Origin: GAS188 sp044445965
Lineage (GTDB): Bacteria; Pseudomonadota; Alphaproteobacteria; Rhizobiales; Beijerinckiaceae
Length of the DNA: 64,000 nt
NCBI GenBank assembly: GCA_044445965.1
Contig: JBIOEJ010000008.1
Span: 1-64,000, forward strand
Direction: 5' to 3'
Under the pieces are notes generated by a model. It made no database searches. It worked only from the letters and a program-made list of their open reading frames with translations, and had not been told where the DNA came from. The position numbers and the translations under genes were made by a program. Of the stretch, positions 33,686 to 44,300 are shown in pieces; position 1 is the first letter of the stretch, and each line of letters starts with the position of its first letter.

Positions 33686-35220
33686 GGTTTCCTGCCTTCG
33701 AGGTAGCCGGCGATGTCGGCGGCCGCGCTCCGCGGCAGATGCAGCCCGAGCTTGCTGCGGCGCCACAGAATATCATCGGCGGTCATGGCCCATTCGCAAG
33801 CCACGAGATAGTCGATTTCCGCCTCGGTCAATCCCTTGCCGAAATCGCGCCCGAGATCCTTGGCCGAGCCCGCCTTGCCGATGAACCTGTCGACACGCGT
33901 TCCATATGCCCTCGCGAGACGGTGCGCCACGGCGGGATCGAGGAAGGGCTTGCGGGCCTCGAGATCGGCGACGAAGCCTTCGAAATCGCCGTTCGGGATA
34001 TCGCCGCCCGGCAGCGCGGCGGTCTTCGTCCAGGCCGGCCTCATTTCCGGAAAGAAGCGCGCAAGCTCATCCATGGCGTGCTCGGCGAGCCGGCGGAAGG
34101 TGGTGATCTTGCCGCCGAAGACCGACAGGGCAGGGGGCGCGCCGGGAGGCGCTTCGAGATCGAAGACGTAATCGCGGGTGACCACCGAAGCCGTGATGGA
34201 GCCGTCGTCGAAGAGCGGGCGCACCCCCGCATAGCTCCAGACGACATCCTTCGGATCGACGGCGAGGCGGAAGCAATGGGAGACGCTGTCGCAGAGATAG
34301 CGCGTCTCCTCATCGCTTATCCTGACCGTGTGCGGCTCCTCGTCATAGGGAATGTCCGTCGTCCCGATCAGGGTGAAGTCCTGCTCATAGGGAATGGTGA
34401 AGACGATGCGCTTGTCGGCGTTCTGCAGGATATAAGCGTGGTCGCCCTCATAGAGGCGAGCCACGACGATATGGCTGCCCTTGATCAGGCGGACCCTCTT
34501 CGAGGAGTTCACGCCGAGCCGCGATCCGAGCACATCGGCGACCCAGGGCCCGGCCGCATTGACGAGCGCCCGCGCCCGGACCTTGCGCTTCTCACCGCTG
34601 CCCGCGTCCTCGAGCGTTACGTCCCAGTTGTCCGCCTCGCGCCGAGCGGCGACGAATCGCGTCCGCGTAGCGATCTCGGCGCCGCGCTCCTCGGCGTCCA
34701 TCGCGGCGAGCACGACGAGGCGACTATCCTCGACCCAGCAATCCGAATAGGCGAAGCCGATCTTGTATTCGCCCTTCAAGGGACGGCCATAAGGATGGTT
34801 CCTGAAGCGGATCGTCTCGCATCCCGGCAAGCGCTTGCGCGGCGCGATATGATCGTAAAGGAACAGCCCGAGCCGGACCATCCAGGCTGGGCGGATGCCG
34901 CGGTCATGGGGAAGCACGAAGCGCAGCGGCCAGATGATGTGGGGCGCAACCGCAAGCAGACGCTCGCGCTCCATCAACGCCTCGCGCACCAGGCGGAATT
35001 CGAATTGCTCGAGATAGCGCAAGCCGCCATGGATGAGCTTGGTCGAGGCCGACGATGTGCCTCCCGCCAAGTCGCCCTGCTCGACCAGCATGACGGACAG
35101 CCCGCGCCCGGTGGCGTCGCGGGCGATGCCGCAACCGTTGATGCCGCCGCCGATGACGATGATATCGATGGGATGCGGCACGCTTTGCTCCGGACCCGAG
35201 ACCTCGTCAGGCCCTGCCAC
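33670..35220 (-). CDS. glpD: Aerobic glycerol-3-phosphate dehydrogenase
   Basis: 516 residues. FAD dinucleotide-binding motif VIGGGINGCGIARDA (22-36), GGTSSASTKLIHGGLRYLE, WSYAGVRPLFDDG and the C-terminal helical domain of GlpD. Membrane-associated flavoprotein that oxidises glycerol 3-phosphate to dihydroxyacetone phosphate and passes electrons to quinone. GTG start, overlapping the end of the amidotransferase gene by 14 bases; its own end overlaps glpK by 16 bases. The two enzymes are consecutive steps in glycerol use. No glycerol facilitator or GlpR regulator is in the operon. Confidence 0.95.
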   Translation of the reverse strand: MAGPDEVSGPEQSVPHPIDIIVIGGGINGCGIARDATGRGLSVMLVEQGDLAGGTSSASTKLIHGGLRYLEQFEFRLVREALMERERLLAVAPHIIWPLRFVLPHDRGIRPAWMVRLGLFLYDHIAPRKRLPGCETIRFRNHPYGRPLKGEYKIGFAYSDCWVEDSRLVVLAAMDAEERGAEIATRTRFVAARREADNWDVTLEDAGSGEKRKVRARALVNAAGPWVADVLGSRLGVNSSKRVRLIKGSHIVVARLYEGDHAYILQNADKRIVFTIPYEQDFTLIGTTDIPYDEEPHTVRISDEETRYLCDSVSHCFRLAVDPKDVVWSYAGVRPLFDDGSITASVVTRDYVFDLEAPPGAPPALSVFGGKITTFRRLAEHAMDELARFFPEMRPAWTKTAALPGGDIPNGDFEGFVADLEARKPFLDPAVAHRLARAYGTRVDRFIGKAGSAKDLGRDFGKGLTEAEIDYLVACEWAMTADDILWRRSKLGLHLPRSAAADIAGYLEGRKPCPNS

Positions 35221-36070
35221 GGCGCGATTTCTCGGGCCTGACCCTGAGCGAGATCCAGTTGCGCAGCTCCGTCAGCCGCAGTTCCGTATCGAGGAGCTCG
35301 GGCGCTATGCCGAGCCGCCAGGCGATGTCGCCGCGCGTCCGGTCGCCGTCGAGCGCTCGAAGCTCCGCGCAATAGGCCTTGCCTTGAGCCCCATCGGCAA
35401 ACATGCCTTCCTGGACGAAAAGATCGGTCCGGCGATCGATGATCGCGGCCAATTCGGTGAGCGTGAACTCGGGATGGTATTGCACGCCCCAGAACATGCC
35501 GCCGGCATGGCGGATCTCGGCTGCCTGCACGATCGAGAAACGATTGGCGGCAAGGATAGTGGTCTCGCCGGGCGGAACGGCGACGACATCGAGATGGATG
35601 CAAGGGGCATCGAAGGCCGCCGGCCGGCCTGCGAGCAACGGATGCCCTGCGCCGGCTTCGGTCAGGGCGATATTGCGGGCAATGCCGACCTCGCGCCCCA
35701 GCGGGTTCTTGACCACGCTGCCGCCGCTGGCCACCGCCGCGAGCTGCAATCCCCAACAGGAGCCGAAGAAGGCGGTCTTAGCGGCATAAACCGCTCTGGC
35801 GAGCTCGAGCTGGCGCTCGACCGCCTCCCCGCCGTCATAGATGTTGAGTGCAGAACCCGTGACCGCGACGCCATCATAATCCTCGAGCCCTTGGCTGTTC
35901 GGCAAATTCGCGCCCGGATCGGCGGGAAAGCAGATGTCGCAAATGACGTCGGGCGCGATGCTCTTCAGCGTATCGGCATAGGATTGGGAGGGGGTCTTGC
36001 CGAAGCTCGATTTGTGGCGTTCGCGCGCCGCACGCGGATTGCCTTCGACCACCAGAAGCCTCAGCGACAT
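35207..36070 (-). CDS. Class I glutamine amidotransferase (GMP synthase-like domain, stand-alone)
   Basis: 287 residues. Nucleophile Cys105 in FGSCWGLQ, with His199 and Glu201 in QYHPEF, complete the triad. N-terminus LLVVEGNP is the typical GATase strand. The protein is a single GATase domain plus about 75 C-terminal residues (helical, RTRGDIAWRLGI). Such stand-alone proteins act as gamma-glutamyl hydrolases or transfer ammonia to an unlinked partner; the substrate is unknown. It is the first gene of the glpD-glpK unit (14-base overlap), an unexpected neighbour for glycerol catabolism. Confidence 0.82.
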   Translation of the reverse strand: MSLRLLVVEGNPRAARERHKSSFGKTPSQSYADTLKSIAPDVICDICFPADPGANLPNSQGLEDYDGVAVTGSALNIYDGGEAVERQLELARAVYAAKTAFFGSCWGLQLAAVASGGSVVKNPLGREVGIARNIALTEAGAGHPLLAGRPAAFDAPCIHLDVVAVPPGETTILAANRFSIVQAAEIRHAGGMFWGVQYHPEFTLTELAAIIDRRTDLFVQEGMFADGAQGKAYCAELRALDGDRTRGDIAWRLGIAPELLDTELRLTELRNWISLRVRPEKSRRGRA

Positions 36071-36223
36071 GTCATCTTTGCCCTGGTTGGATGGACGCCG
36101 GCGGGTTGGCCGCGAGAATTCGGCGGCGCATCAGCAATTAGCCGACGCGAAGGCTATCAGCTATAGCGAAACCGGTCATCATTACCCCTCCTCGAGGCCT
36201 CGACCACAACCCGGAAAGAACCC

Positions 36224-37387
36224 ATGCCGAATATCGATCGCATCGACAGCTACGCCGAGGAGCTCACCGCCATTCGCCGCGACATCCATGCGTATCCCGA
36301 GATCGGCTTCGAGGAAAAGCGCACCTCATCCCTCGTCGCAGAGAAACTCGGCGCCTGGGGCATCGAGGTGCATCGCGGCGTCGGCGGAACGGGTGTCGTC
36401 GGCGTGGTGAAGGGGCGCACGGATAACGGCCGCCGCATCGGCCTTCGAGCCGACATGGACGCCTTGCCGATGGAAGAGAACACCAATCTGCCATGGCGCT
36501 CCACCATTCCCAACCGCTTCCATGGCTGCGGCCATGACGGTCATACGACGATGCTCCTGGGCGCGGCTCGCTATCTCGCCGAGACGCGCAATTTCGACGG
36601 CGCCGCCGTCCTCATCTTCCAGCCGGCCGAGGAAGGTCTGGGCGGGGCGCGGGCCATGCTGGGCGATGGCCTTTTCCGGAAATTCCCTTGCGATGAAATC
36701 TACGGGTTGCACAATGACCCTTCCCTGGAGCCGGGGCAGCTCACGGTCTTGCCGGGGCCGGCCATGGCGGGAGCCGATTTCTTCGACATCGCCGTCAGGG
36801 GCTATGGCAGCCATGGCGCCATGCCGCATTTCTCGAAGGATCCGATCGTCGCGGCGATGACGCTCGGTCAGGCGCTGCAGACGATCGTGAGCCGTAATGC
36901 CGATCCGCTCGAGGCCGCGGTGGTCTCGATCACGCAATTCCATGCGGGCTCGGCCTATAACGTCATTCCCGACGATGCTCGCCTCGCCGGCACGATTCGC
37001 GCTTTCTCCGACGAGGTGCGCGCCCTGGCTCGCGAGCGCATGCGCGCCATCGCGGCCGGCATCGCGACCTCGTTCGGGGTCGAGGTCGCGGTCGATATCC
37101 GCGACATTTTCACGGTGCTCGATAATCGCCAGGAACAGGCCGAGGCCGTTGCCAGGGCGGCGAGCGAAATCCTGGGGGCGGAGAACGTCTCCTTGTCGCC
37201 CGCCCCGAAGATGGGGAGCGAGGACTTCGCCGATATGCTGCGCGCGGTTCCGGGCGCCTATTTCTGGCTCGGCCATGAAGGTTCGGTGCCCGTGCACAAT
37301 CCGGGCTTCATCCTCGACGACGCCATCCTGCCCGTCGGCGCGAGCCTGTTCGCGCGCATCGTCGAGACCCGCATGCCGTTGGGGTGA
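36224..37387 (+). CDS. M20 family metallo-amidohydrolase (hippurate hydrolase / N-acyl-L-amino acid amidohydrolase type)
   Basis: 387 residues. Metal site pieces: GLRADMDALPM, HGCGHDGHT (Cys102, His104), QPAEEG (Glu136/137), LHNDP where the family usually has LHN/H, and a C-terminal KMGSEDFA. A dimerisation lid lies between about 185 and 300. Hydrolyses an N-acyl or related amide of an amino acid in the cytosol. Divergent from the amidotransferase gene with about 150 bases between. The downstream amidohydrolase genes begin 156 bases further and may form a separate unit. Confidence 0.88.
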   Translation: MPNIDRIDSYAEELTAIRRDIHAYPEIGFEEKRTSSLVAEKLGAWGIEVHRGVGGTGVVGVVKGRTDNGRRIGLRADMDALPMEENTNLPWRSTIPNRFHGCGHDGHTTMLLGAARYLAETRNFDGAAVLIFQPAEEGLGGARAMLGDGLFRKFPCDEIYGLHNDPSLEPGQLTVLPGPAMAGADFFDIAVRGYGSHGAMPHFSKDPIVAAMTLGQALQTIVSRNADPLEAAVVSITQFHAGSAYNVIPDDARLAGTIRAFSDEVRALARERMRAIAAGIATSFGVEVAVDIRDIFTVLDNRQEQAEAVARAASEILGAENVSLSPAPKMGSEDFADMLRAVPGAYFWLGHEGSVPVHNPGFILDDAILPVGASLFARIVETRMPLG

Positions 37388-37543
37388 GCCCATGGCCCGG
37401 CCACGAATTCGTGATCCGCGTTGGAGGCTGCCTTCGGCCTGGATGGGCGATTACCTCGCCCTAGCTATCTGGTATAGACGCAATCCATGGTGCGCCTGGG
37501 TGCCGCAACGGCAGCCGATGGCAGAAGCTGAAAGGACCATGCC

Positions 37544-38614
37544 GTGAAGCCTCCCCGGATCGGCGCCATCGATTGCGACATCCATCCGGCGTTGCCCGCG
37601 CTTGCCAATCTGCTCCCTTATCTGTCGGAGCATTGGCGCGAGATGGTCGTGCAGGCGGGGCTGCACGAGCTCGACACGATGAGCTATCCGCCCGGCGCCC
37701 CGATCAGCGCGCGCGCCGACTGGCGTCCGTCGAGCGGCAAGGCGGGGAGCACGCTGGAGCAGCTCCGCGCTGAGGCGCTCGATCCTTGGGACACGAGCGT
37801 CGCGATCTGCAATTGTCTCTACGGCGTGCAATTGCTCTTCAGCGAGGACATGGCTGCCGGGATTGCGCGCGCCATCAATCATTGGATGGCGCGCGAATGG
37901 CTCGACCCCGAGCCGCGCCTGCGCGCTTCCATCGTGGTTCCGATGCAGAGCCCGGAGCTCGCCGTCGAGGAGATCGAGTATTGGGCTCACGACCAGCGCT
38001 TCGTCCAGGTCCTGATGCTGGTCACCGGGGATGCTCCGCTCGGCAAGCGTCACTATTGGCCGATCTACGCGGCGGCCGCCCGGCATGGCTTGCCGGTCGG
38101 CATCCATGCGGGAAGCAGCTTTCGCTACCCGATGACGCCGGTCGGCTGGACCTCCTATTACGCGGAGGACTATGTCAACCAGTCGCAAGCCTTCCAGACG
38201 CAGCTCACCAGCCTGATCTGCGAGGGCGTCTTCGCCAAATTTCCCGAGCTGCGGGTCGTGCTGCTCGAATCGGGCTTTACTTGGCTACCCGCCCATTTGT
38301 GGCACCTCGGAAAATTCTGGCGCGGCCTGCGGATGGAAGTTCCCTGGGTCGACCGGTCGCCTTTCGAGATCGTACGCGATCAGGTGCGGCTTACGTTGCA
38401 GCCGGTCGACGCGCCGCCGCGGCGCGACGAGCTCGAGCGCTTGCTCGACCATATGGGCTCGGACAAGCTGTTGCTGTTCTCGACGGATTATCCGCACTGG
38501 CAGTTCGACGGCGACCAGGCTCTGCCTGACGGCCTGCCGGAAAAGCTCATCCGGAAGATCCTTGTCGACAATCCCCGCGAGACCTATCCGCGCCTGATGG
38601 AGACGGTGCAATGA
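37544..38614 (+). CDS. Amidohydrolase-2 family protein (TIM-barrel metal enzyme), first of a tandem pair
   Basis: 356 residues. PF04909-type: metal-binding DCDIHP at the N-terminus (residues 10-15), His in VGIHAGSSF, LLESGFTWLP and the catalytic Asp in FSTDYPHWQFD near 308. These enzymes include decarboxylases and hydrolases of ring-cleavage products such as ACMSD. GTG start with AAAGGA 7 bases upstream. It overlaps the next gene by 4 bases (ATGA); the two proteins share long matching segments (YWPIY, GW.SYY, EGVF.KFP.LRVV), so they arose by duplication. Confidence 0.83.
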   Translation: MKPPRIGAIDCDIHPALPALANLLPYLSEHWREMVVQAGLHELDTMSYPPGAPISARADWRPSSGKAGSTLEQLRAEALDPWDTSVAICNCLYGVQLLFSEDMAAGIARAINHWMAREWLDPEPRLRASIVVPMQSPELAVEEIEYWAHDQRFVQVLMLVTGDAPLGKRHYWPIYAAAARHGLPVGIHAGSSFRYPMTPVGWTSYYAEDYVNQSQAFQTQLTSLICEGVFAKFPELRVVLLESGFTWLPAHLWHLGKFWRGLRMEVPWVDRSPFEIVRDQVRLTLQPVDAPPRRDELERLLDHMGSDKLLLFSTDYPHWQFDGDQALPDGLPEKLIRKILVDNPRETYPRLMETVQ

Positions 38615-39723
38615 ACATCCATGCCACGCCGAGGAGCGAGATCGAGCTCGGTCGAGCCACGCGGTTTCCCGTCGCCGATTGCGACCTCCACCCGGTGCCC
38701 AACACGATCAGGGACCTCTTTCCCTATATGGAAAAGCGCTGGCGCGACCATTTCGAGAGCTTCGGCGTGCGTCGCAGGCAGGGGGTGTTTCAGGGCCCCG
38801 TCTATCCGAAAGGACAGCCTGACGCCGCCAGGCGCGATGCTTGGCCGCCGGAAGGGGGCAGGCCGGGGAGCCGTCTCGATTTCATGCAGCGCCAGCATCT
38901 CGACCCGAACAATGTCGAGCTCGGCGTCTTGACCGTCATCGGCCCGCATCCGGGGAATTATCAGAACCCGGATCAGAGCATTGCCATGTGCCGCGCGGTC
39001 AACGATTGGCAGGTCGCCGAATGGATCGAGAAGGATTCCCGCCTCAAAGGCTCGATCCTGACGGCTTACGAGCACGGTGCCGCGGCGGTCGCCGAGATCG
39101 ACCGGCTCGCGGGAGACCCCGATTTCGTGCAGGTGTTCTTCCTCAGCCGCACGGCGCAGCCGCTGGGCAACCGCTGCTACTGGCCGATCTACGAGGCCGC
39201 GACCCGCGCCAATCTTCCGGTCGGCGTCCACGCCTTCGGCAATAGCGGCTTTCCGATCACCTCGAGCGGCTGGCCATCCTACTATGTCGAGGAGATGGCG
39301 GGCCACGCTCAGACTTGCCAATCGCAAGTGACGAGCCTGGTCCTGGAAGGGGTATTCGAGAAATTCCCGGCGCTGCGCGTCGTCTTCATCGAGGGAGGAT
39401 TTGGCTGGTTGCCGCCATTGACTTGGCGTCTCGACGCCCAATGGAAGAAGTTGCGAAGCGAGAACCCCGATCTCAAGCGGCTGCCTTCCGAATATATTCG
39501 CGACCATGTCTGGGTGACGACGCAGCCGATGGAAGAGCCCGAGAAACCGCGCCATCTCTTGGATCTTTTCGAGTGGATCGGCTGGGACCGCGTCCTCTAT
39601 TCATCCGACTATCCGCATTGGGATTTCGACGACCCGGCGCGCTGCCTTCCGGCAGGCGCGACCGAGGAGCAGCGCCGCAAGCTGTTCCTCACCAATGCCT
39701 TGGATTTGTATGGAATTAAGTAG
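38611..39723 (+). CDS. Amidohydrolase-2 family protein, second of a tandem pair
   Basis: 370 residues. Same motifs as its neighbour: DCDLHP, VGVHAFGNS, FIEGGFGWLPP and SSDYPHWDFDDP. A longer N-terminus (FPVADCDLHPVPNTIRDLFPYME). Start codon overlaps the stop of the first copy; the stop is directly followed by the ATG of the Rieske gene with no spacer, so all three are tightly coupled. A hetero-oligomer of the two amidohydrolases is possible. Substrate unknown. Confidence 0.83.
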   Translation: MNIHATPRSEIELGRATRFPVADCDLHPVPNTIRDLFPYMEKRWRDHFESFGVRRRQGVFQGPVYPKGQPDAARRDAWPPEGGRPGSRLDFMQRQHLDPNNVELGVLTVIGPHPGNYQNPDQSIAMCRAVNDWQVAEWIEKDSRLKGSILTAYEHGAAAVAEIDRLAGDPDFVQVFFLSRTAQPLGNRCYWPIYEAATRANLPVGVHAFGNSGFPITSSGWPSYYVEEMAGHAQTCQSQVTSLVLEGVFEKFPALRVVFIEGGFGWLPPLTWRLDAQWKKLRSENPDLKRLPSEYIRDHVWVTTQPMEEPEKPRHLLDLFEWIGWDRVLYSSDYPHWDFDDPARCLPAGATEEQRRKLFLTNALDLYGIK

Positions 39724-40137
39724 ATGGCAAAGCATGTGGTGGCGCCGCTCGACGAGCTGCCGCCAGGGTCTCGCAAGCGCGTTACGGTGAAGGGCCGGCC
39801 GATCGCCATCTTCAATGTCGGAGGAGAATTGTTCGCGCTCGTCGACCGCTGTCCGCATCGCGGGGGCAGCCTCTGCGAGGGCAAGCTCACCGGCCTCGTC
39901 GAGTCGGCCGAGCCCGGTCAATACGAATTTTCGCGACCGGGGGAGATTCTGCGTTGCCCCTGGCACGGATGGGAGTTCGATATTCGCACCGGCAAATCCT
40001 GGTGCGATCCGGAAAGGGTGAGGGCGATGAGCTATCCGGTTGCCGTCGAGCCTGGAGGCGAGCTCGCCGGAGGCCCATATACGCTTGAGACATTCGAGGT
40101 TTCGGTGGAGCAGGACTATGTCGTTTTGACGATGTAG
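39724..40137 (+). CDS. Rieske [2Fe-2S] ferredoxin
   Basis: 137 residues. Rieske ligands Cys43-x-His45 and Cys78-x2-His81 (CPWHGW), with an insertion of about 15 residues (SAEPGQYEFSRPGEI) between the two halves. Small soluble electron carrier of the type that feeds ring-hydroxylating oxygenases; no oxygenase component is encoded in the window. Starts at the base after the stop of the second amidohydrolase gene. With those enzymes it suggests a pathway for an aromatic or heterocyclic compound. Confidence 0.9.
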   Translation: MAKHVVAPLDELPPGSRKRVTVKGRPIAIFNVGGELFALVDRCPHRGGSLCEGKLTGLVESAEPGQYEFSRPGEILRCPWHGWEFDIRTGKSWCDPERVRAMSYPVAVEPGGELAGGPYTLETFEVSVEQDYVVLTM

Positions 40138-40196
40138 GAGCGTCTATCCGTTGCTTCGCCTGTAGTCGAGAGCGCAGAACGAGACGAGGCGAACGC

Positions 40197-41351
40197 ATGT
40201 TCAGAGCGAACCCGATAACGATCAAATCGTTCTTCGTCACCTCATTGCTGATGTATCTCCAGCCGATGAGTGCGCTCGCTCAATCGGCCGGTCCTGCGCC
40301 GCCCGTGGTCACCGTGGCGAAGCCGATCGTCAAGGACGTGCAGGAGTGGGACGAGTTCATCGGCCGCTTCGACGCCACCGCGCAGGTCGATATCAGGTCG
40401 CGCGTGCCAGGCTACCTCGACAAGGTGCAATTCGTCGATGGCGCCCTGGTGAAGGAGGGCGATCTCCTGTTCACGATCGATCAGCGTCCCTACCAGACGG
40501 CGCTCGAGCAGGCCGAAGCGGATCTGAAGTCGGCGCAGGCGCGTCTCGAATTCGCACAGACCGATCTCGCGCGCGCCGAGTCGTTGCGCAAGACGGGTAA
40601 TATATCGGAGCAGATATTCGACGAGCGCCGCCAGACATTGTTGACGACGCGCGCCGAGGCCGACCGCGCCCAGGCGACGCTCGACCGTGCCAAGCTCGAC
40701 ATGGTGTTCACCGAAATACGGGCGCCGCTAGGCGGGCGCATCTCGCGCCACCTGATCTCGCCGGGCAATCTCGTCAACGCCAACGACACGCTCCTCACCA
40801 ATATCGTGGCCATCGATCCGATCTATTTCTATTTCGACGTCGACGAGCGCTCCTATCTCGACTATCTGGCGGCCGGGTTGAACGGCACGCGCACCTCGAA
40901 CGAGACCGGCGTCGTCTATGTGGCCTTGACCAATGAGCAGACCCCGACGCGCAAGGGCAAGCTCGACTTCCTCGACAACCGGATCGATCAGGCGAGCGGC
41001 ACGATCCGCGGCCGCGCCGTCTTCGACAACAAGAGCGGGCAGCTCACGCCAGGCCTGTTCGGCCGCGTCCGCATCCTCGGCGCCGCCGAGCATCGCGGCG
41101 TTCTGCTGCCGGAGGAGGCATTGGGGACGGACCAGGACCGGCGGATCGTCTATGTCGTGGGCCCCGACAACAAGATCGCGGCGAAGACGGTACGTATCGG
41201 GCCGCATATCGACGGTTATCGCATCGTGCGCGACGGTCTCACGGGAGACGAGACGGTCGTCATCAACGGGCTGATGCGGGTGCGCCCGGGCGTCACCGTC
41301 GATCCGAAGATGACTGTCTTGCCCCTGGTGCGCGAACGCGCCGGCGGCTGA
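40197..41351 (+). CDS. RND efflux periplasmic adaptor (membrane fusion protein)
   Basis: 384 residues. Signal peptide (cleavage near SALAQ, 29), then the lipoyl half-motif RVPGYLDKVQFVDGALVKEGDLLFTID, a coiled-coil hairpin (about 105-165, QTALEQAEADLKSAQ), second lipoyl half (MVFTEIRAPLGGRISR), beta-barrel and membrane-proximal domains. No lipobox Cys, unlike AcrA. Bridges the RND pump encoded 6 bases downstream to an outer-membrane channel, which is not encoded here. Located 59 bases after the Rieske gene on the same strand. Confidence 0.92.
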   Translation: MFRANPITIKSFFVTSLLMYLQPMSALAQSAGPAPPVVTVAKPIVKDVQEWDEFIGRFDATAQVDIRSRVPGYLDKVQFVDGALVKEGDLLFTIDQRPYQTALEQAEADLKSAQARLEFAQTDLARAESLRKTGNISEQIFDERRQTLLTTRAEADRAQATLDRAKLDMVFTEIRAPLGGRISRHLISPGNLVNANDTLLTNIVAIDPIYFYFDVDERSYLDYLAAGLNGTRTSNETGVVYVALTNEQTPTRKGKLDFLDNRIDQASGTIRGRAVFDNKSGQLTPGLFGRVRILGAAEHRGVLLPEEALGTDQDRRIVYVVGPDNKIAAKTVRIGPHIDGYRIVRDGLTGDETVVINGLMRVRPGVTVDPKMTVLPLVRERAGG

Positions 41352-41357
41352 CGCATC

Positions 41358-44300
41358 ATGCGCTTTTCCCATTTCTTCATCGACCGTCCGATCTTCGCGA
41401 CGGTGATCGCCACCGTGATCCTGATCCTCGGTGCGGTCGCCTATACGGGTCTTCCGGTCGCCCAATATCCAGAGATCGCCCCGCCCACGATCGTGGTGCG
41501 CGCCTCCTATCCGGGCGCCAATGCCGAGACCGTGGCCACGACCGTCGCGACGCCGATCGAAGAGCAGGTCAACGGCGTCGAGGACATGCTCTACATGTCC
41601 TCCTATTCCACCGGCGACGGCAATATGTCGCTCACCATCACCTTCAAGCTCGGCACCGATCTCGACAAGGCGCAGGTGCTGGTCCAGAACCGCGTCGCGA
41701 TCGCGACGCCGCGCCTGCCGGACGACGTGAAGCGGCTCGGCGTGACGACGCTGAAGAGCTCGCCCGACCTGATGATGGTCGTGCATATGCTCTCCCCCGA
41801 CGACACCTACGATCAGCTCTATGTCTCGAACTATGCCCGCAACAACGTCCGCGACGAGCTCTTGCGTCTCAACGGCGTCGGCGACCTGACCATCTTCGGC
41901 GAACGGCAATATTCGCTGCGCATCTGGCTCGATCCCGAGAAGCTCGCGACCTTCGGCCTCACCGCCGGCGACGTGACCCGCGCCATCCAGGAGCAGAATG
42001 TCCAAGTCTCAGGCGGCGCGCTCGGACAGGAGCCCGTGCCTTCGGGCAGCGCCTTCCAATTGACGGTGACCACGCAAGGGCGGCTCGAGGACCCGAGGCA
42101 GTTCCGGCAGATCATCGTGCGCTCGACGCCCGACGGCCGGCTGGTCCGCGTCCAGGACGTCGCCCGCGTGGAGCTCGGCGCGCAAGATTATTTCACGAAC
42201 TCCTACCTCAACGGCAAGCCGGCCGTGGCGCTGGTGATCTTCCAGCGCCCCAACACCAATGCGCTGCAAGCCGCGACCGAAATCCAGAAGACCATGCGGC
42301 GCTTGAAGGAGAACTTCCCGCCCGGCATCGACTACACCATCGTCTACAACCCGACCGAGTTCATCGCACAATCCGTCGACGCCGTGTACCACTCGCTGTT
42401 CGAGGCGGTGCTGCTCGTCATCCTGGTGATCCTCGTCTTCCTGCAGAGCTGGCGGACGGCGATCATCCCGATCGTCGCCATACCGGTGTCGCTCATCGGC
42501 ACCTTCGCGGTCATGGCCGCCTTCGGCTTCTCGCTCAACAACCTCACTTTGTTCGGCATGGTGCTCGCCATCGGCATCGTGGTCGACGACGCCATCGTCG
42601 TCGTCGAAAATGTCGAGCGCAACATCTCGCAAGGCATGTCGCCGCGCGACGCCGCCCATGAGACCATGGACGAGGTCGGCACGGCGCTGATCGCCATCGC
42701 GCTCGTGCTCTCCGCGGTCTTCGTGCCCACGGCCTTCATTCCGGGCCTCAGCGGCCAATTCTATCGCCAATTCGCCTTGACGATCGCGGTCTCGACCCTG
42801 ATCTCCGCCTTCCTGTCGCTCACCTTGTCGCCGGCGCTCGCAGCCCTCCTGCTGAAGCCGCATACGCATCGGCGAAGCCGCAATCCGATTGCGCGTTTCG
42901 GGAGCTTTCTCGCCAACGGTTTCAACCGCGGCTTCGCCGGCATGGCGAACGGCTATGCGGGAGCGGTCGGAGTGCTGGCGAGGCGCAAGGGCATGGTGCT
43001 GCCGGTCTATGCGCTGTTGATCGGCGCCACCGTCTGGATCGCCATGCGGGTGCCGCAAGGCTTCATCCCGACGCTCGACCAAGGCTACGCCATCGTCATC
43101 GCCCAGCTTCCGGACGGTGCGTCGTTGTCGCGTACCGACGCCGTCACGCGCCGCATCAGCGACATCGTGCAGAAGACGCCGGGCGCCGTCAATGCGGTCG
43201 CCTTCGCGGGCTTTTCGGCCGCGACCTTCACCAATGCGACGAATTCAGCCGCGGTCTTCGTGGGGTTCAGGCCCTTCGACGAAAGGGTGAAGGAGGGCAG
43301 GGACGCAGCCTCCATCATTAAGGATCTGACGGCGCGGCTCCAGGAGATACAGGAAGCCTTCATCATCGTCATTCCGCCGCCTCCGGTGCGCGGCATCGGC
43401 AATGCCGGCGGCTTCAAGCTGCAGCTCCAGGATCGGGTCGGCGCGGATATCCGGCCCGTGCTTGCCAGGGCCTATGAGATGATGGGTCGCGCCCGCCAGG
43501 ACCCGAAGCTCTCGCGCGTGTTCACGACCTCCTCGGCCGGCTCCCCGCAGATCTATCTCGACATCGATCGCCAGAAGGCTCAGATCCTCAACGTGCCGAT
43601 CGGCAACATATTCGAGACGCTCCAGGACAATCTCGGCGTTGCTTACGTCAATGATTTCAATGTTTTCGGCCGCGTCTACCAGGTGCGTGCCCAGGCCGAT
43701 CAGCGTTTCCGCCTGGATGCCGAGGACATCAACCGGCTGCGGGTCCGCTCCTCCACCGGCGCGCTCGTGCCGATGGGCACGCTCGCCGAACCGCGCGAGG
43801 TGAGCGGGCCCGACCTCGTCCAGCGCTACAATATGTACGTCTCGGTGCCCTTGCAGGGCGACGCCGCGCCCGGCGTCTCGTCGGGCGTCGCGCTCTCGGA
43901 AATGGAGGCGCTCGCCGGCGAAATCCTGCCGCGCGGCATGAGCTATGAATGGACCGATCTTGCCTACCAGCAACGCGCCACCGGCAACAACGCGGTCTAT
44001 GTGTTCGCGCTGTCTGTCGTCTTCGTCTTCCTCGTGCTCGCGGCCCAGTATGAAAGCTGGGCCCTGCCGCTCGCGATCGTGCTCATCGTGCCCATGAGCG
44101 TGCTCGCGGCGCTCGCCGGCGTCTTGCTGCGCGGCATGGACAACAACATCCTCACGCAGATCGGGCTCGTGGTGCTGATCGGCCTCGCCGCCAAGAACGC
44201 CATCCTCATCGTCGAGTTCGCGAGGGAAGCCGAGATCAGAGACGGCAAGGATCCGATAGCCGCAGCGGTCGAGGCTTGCCGGCTGCGTCTTCGCCCGATC

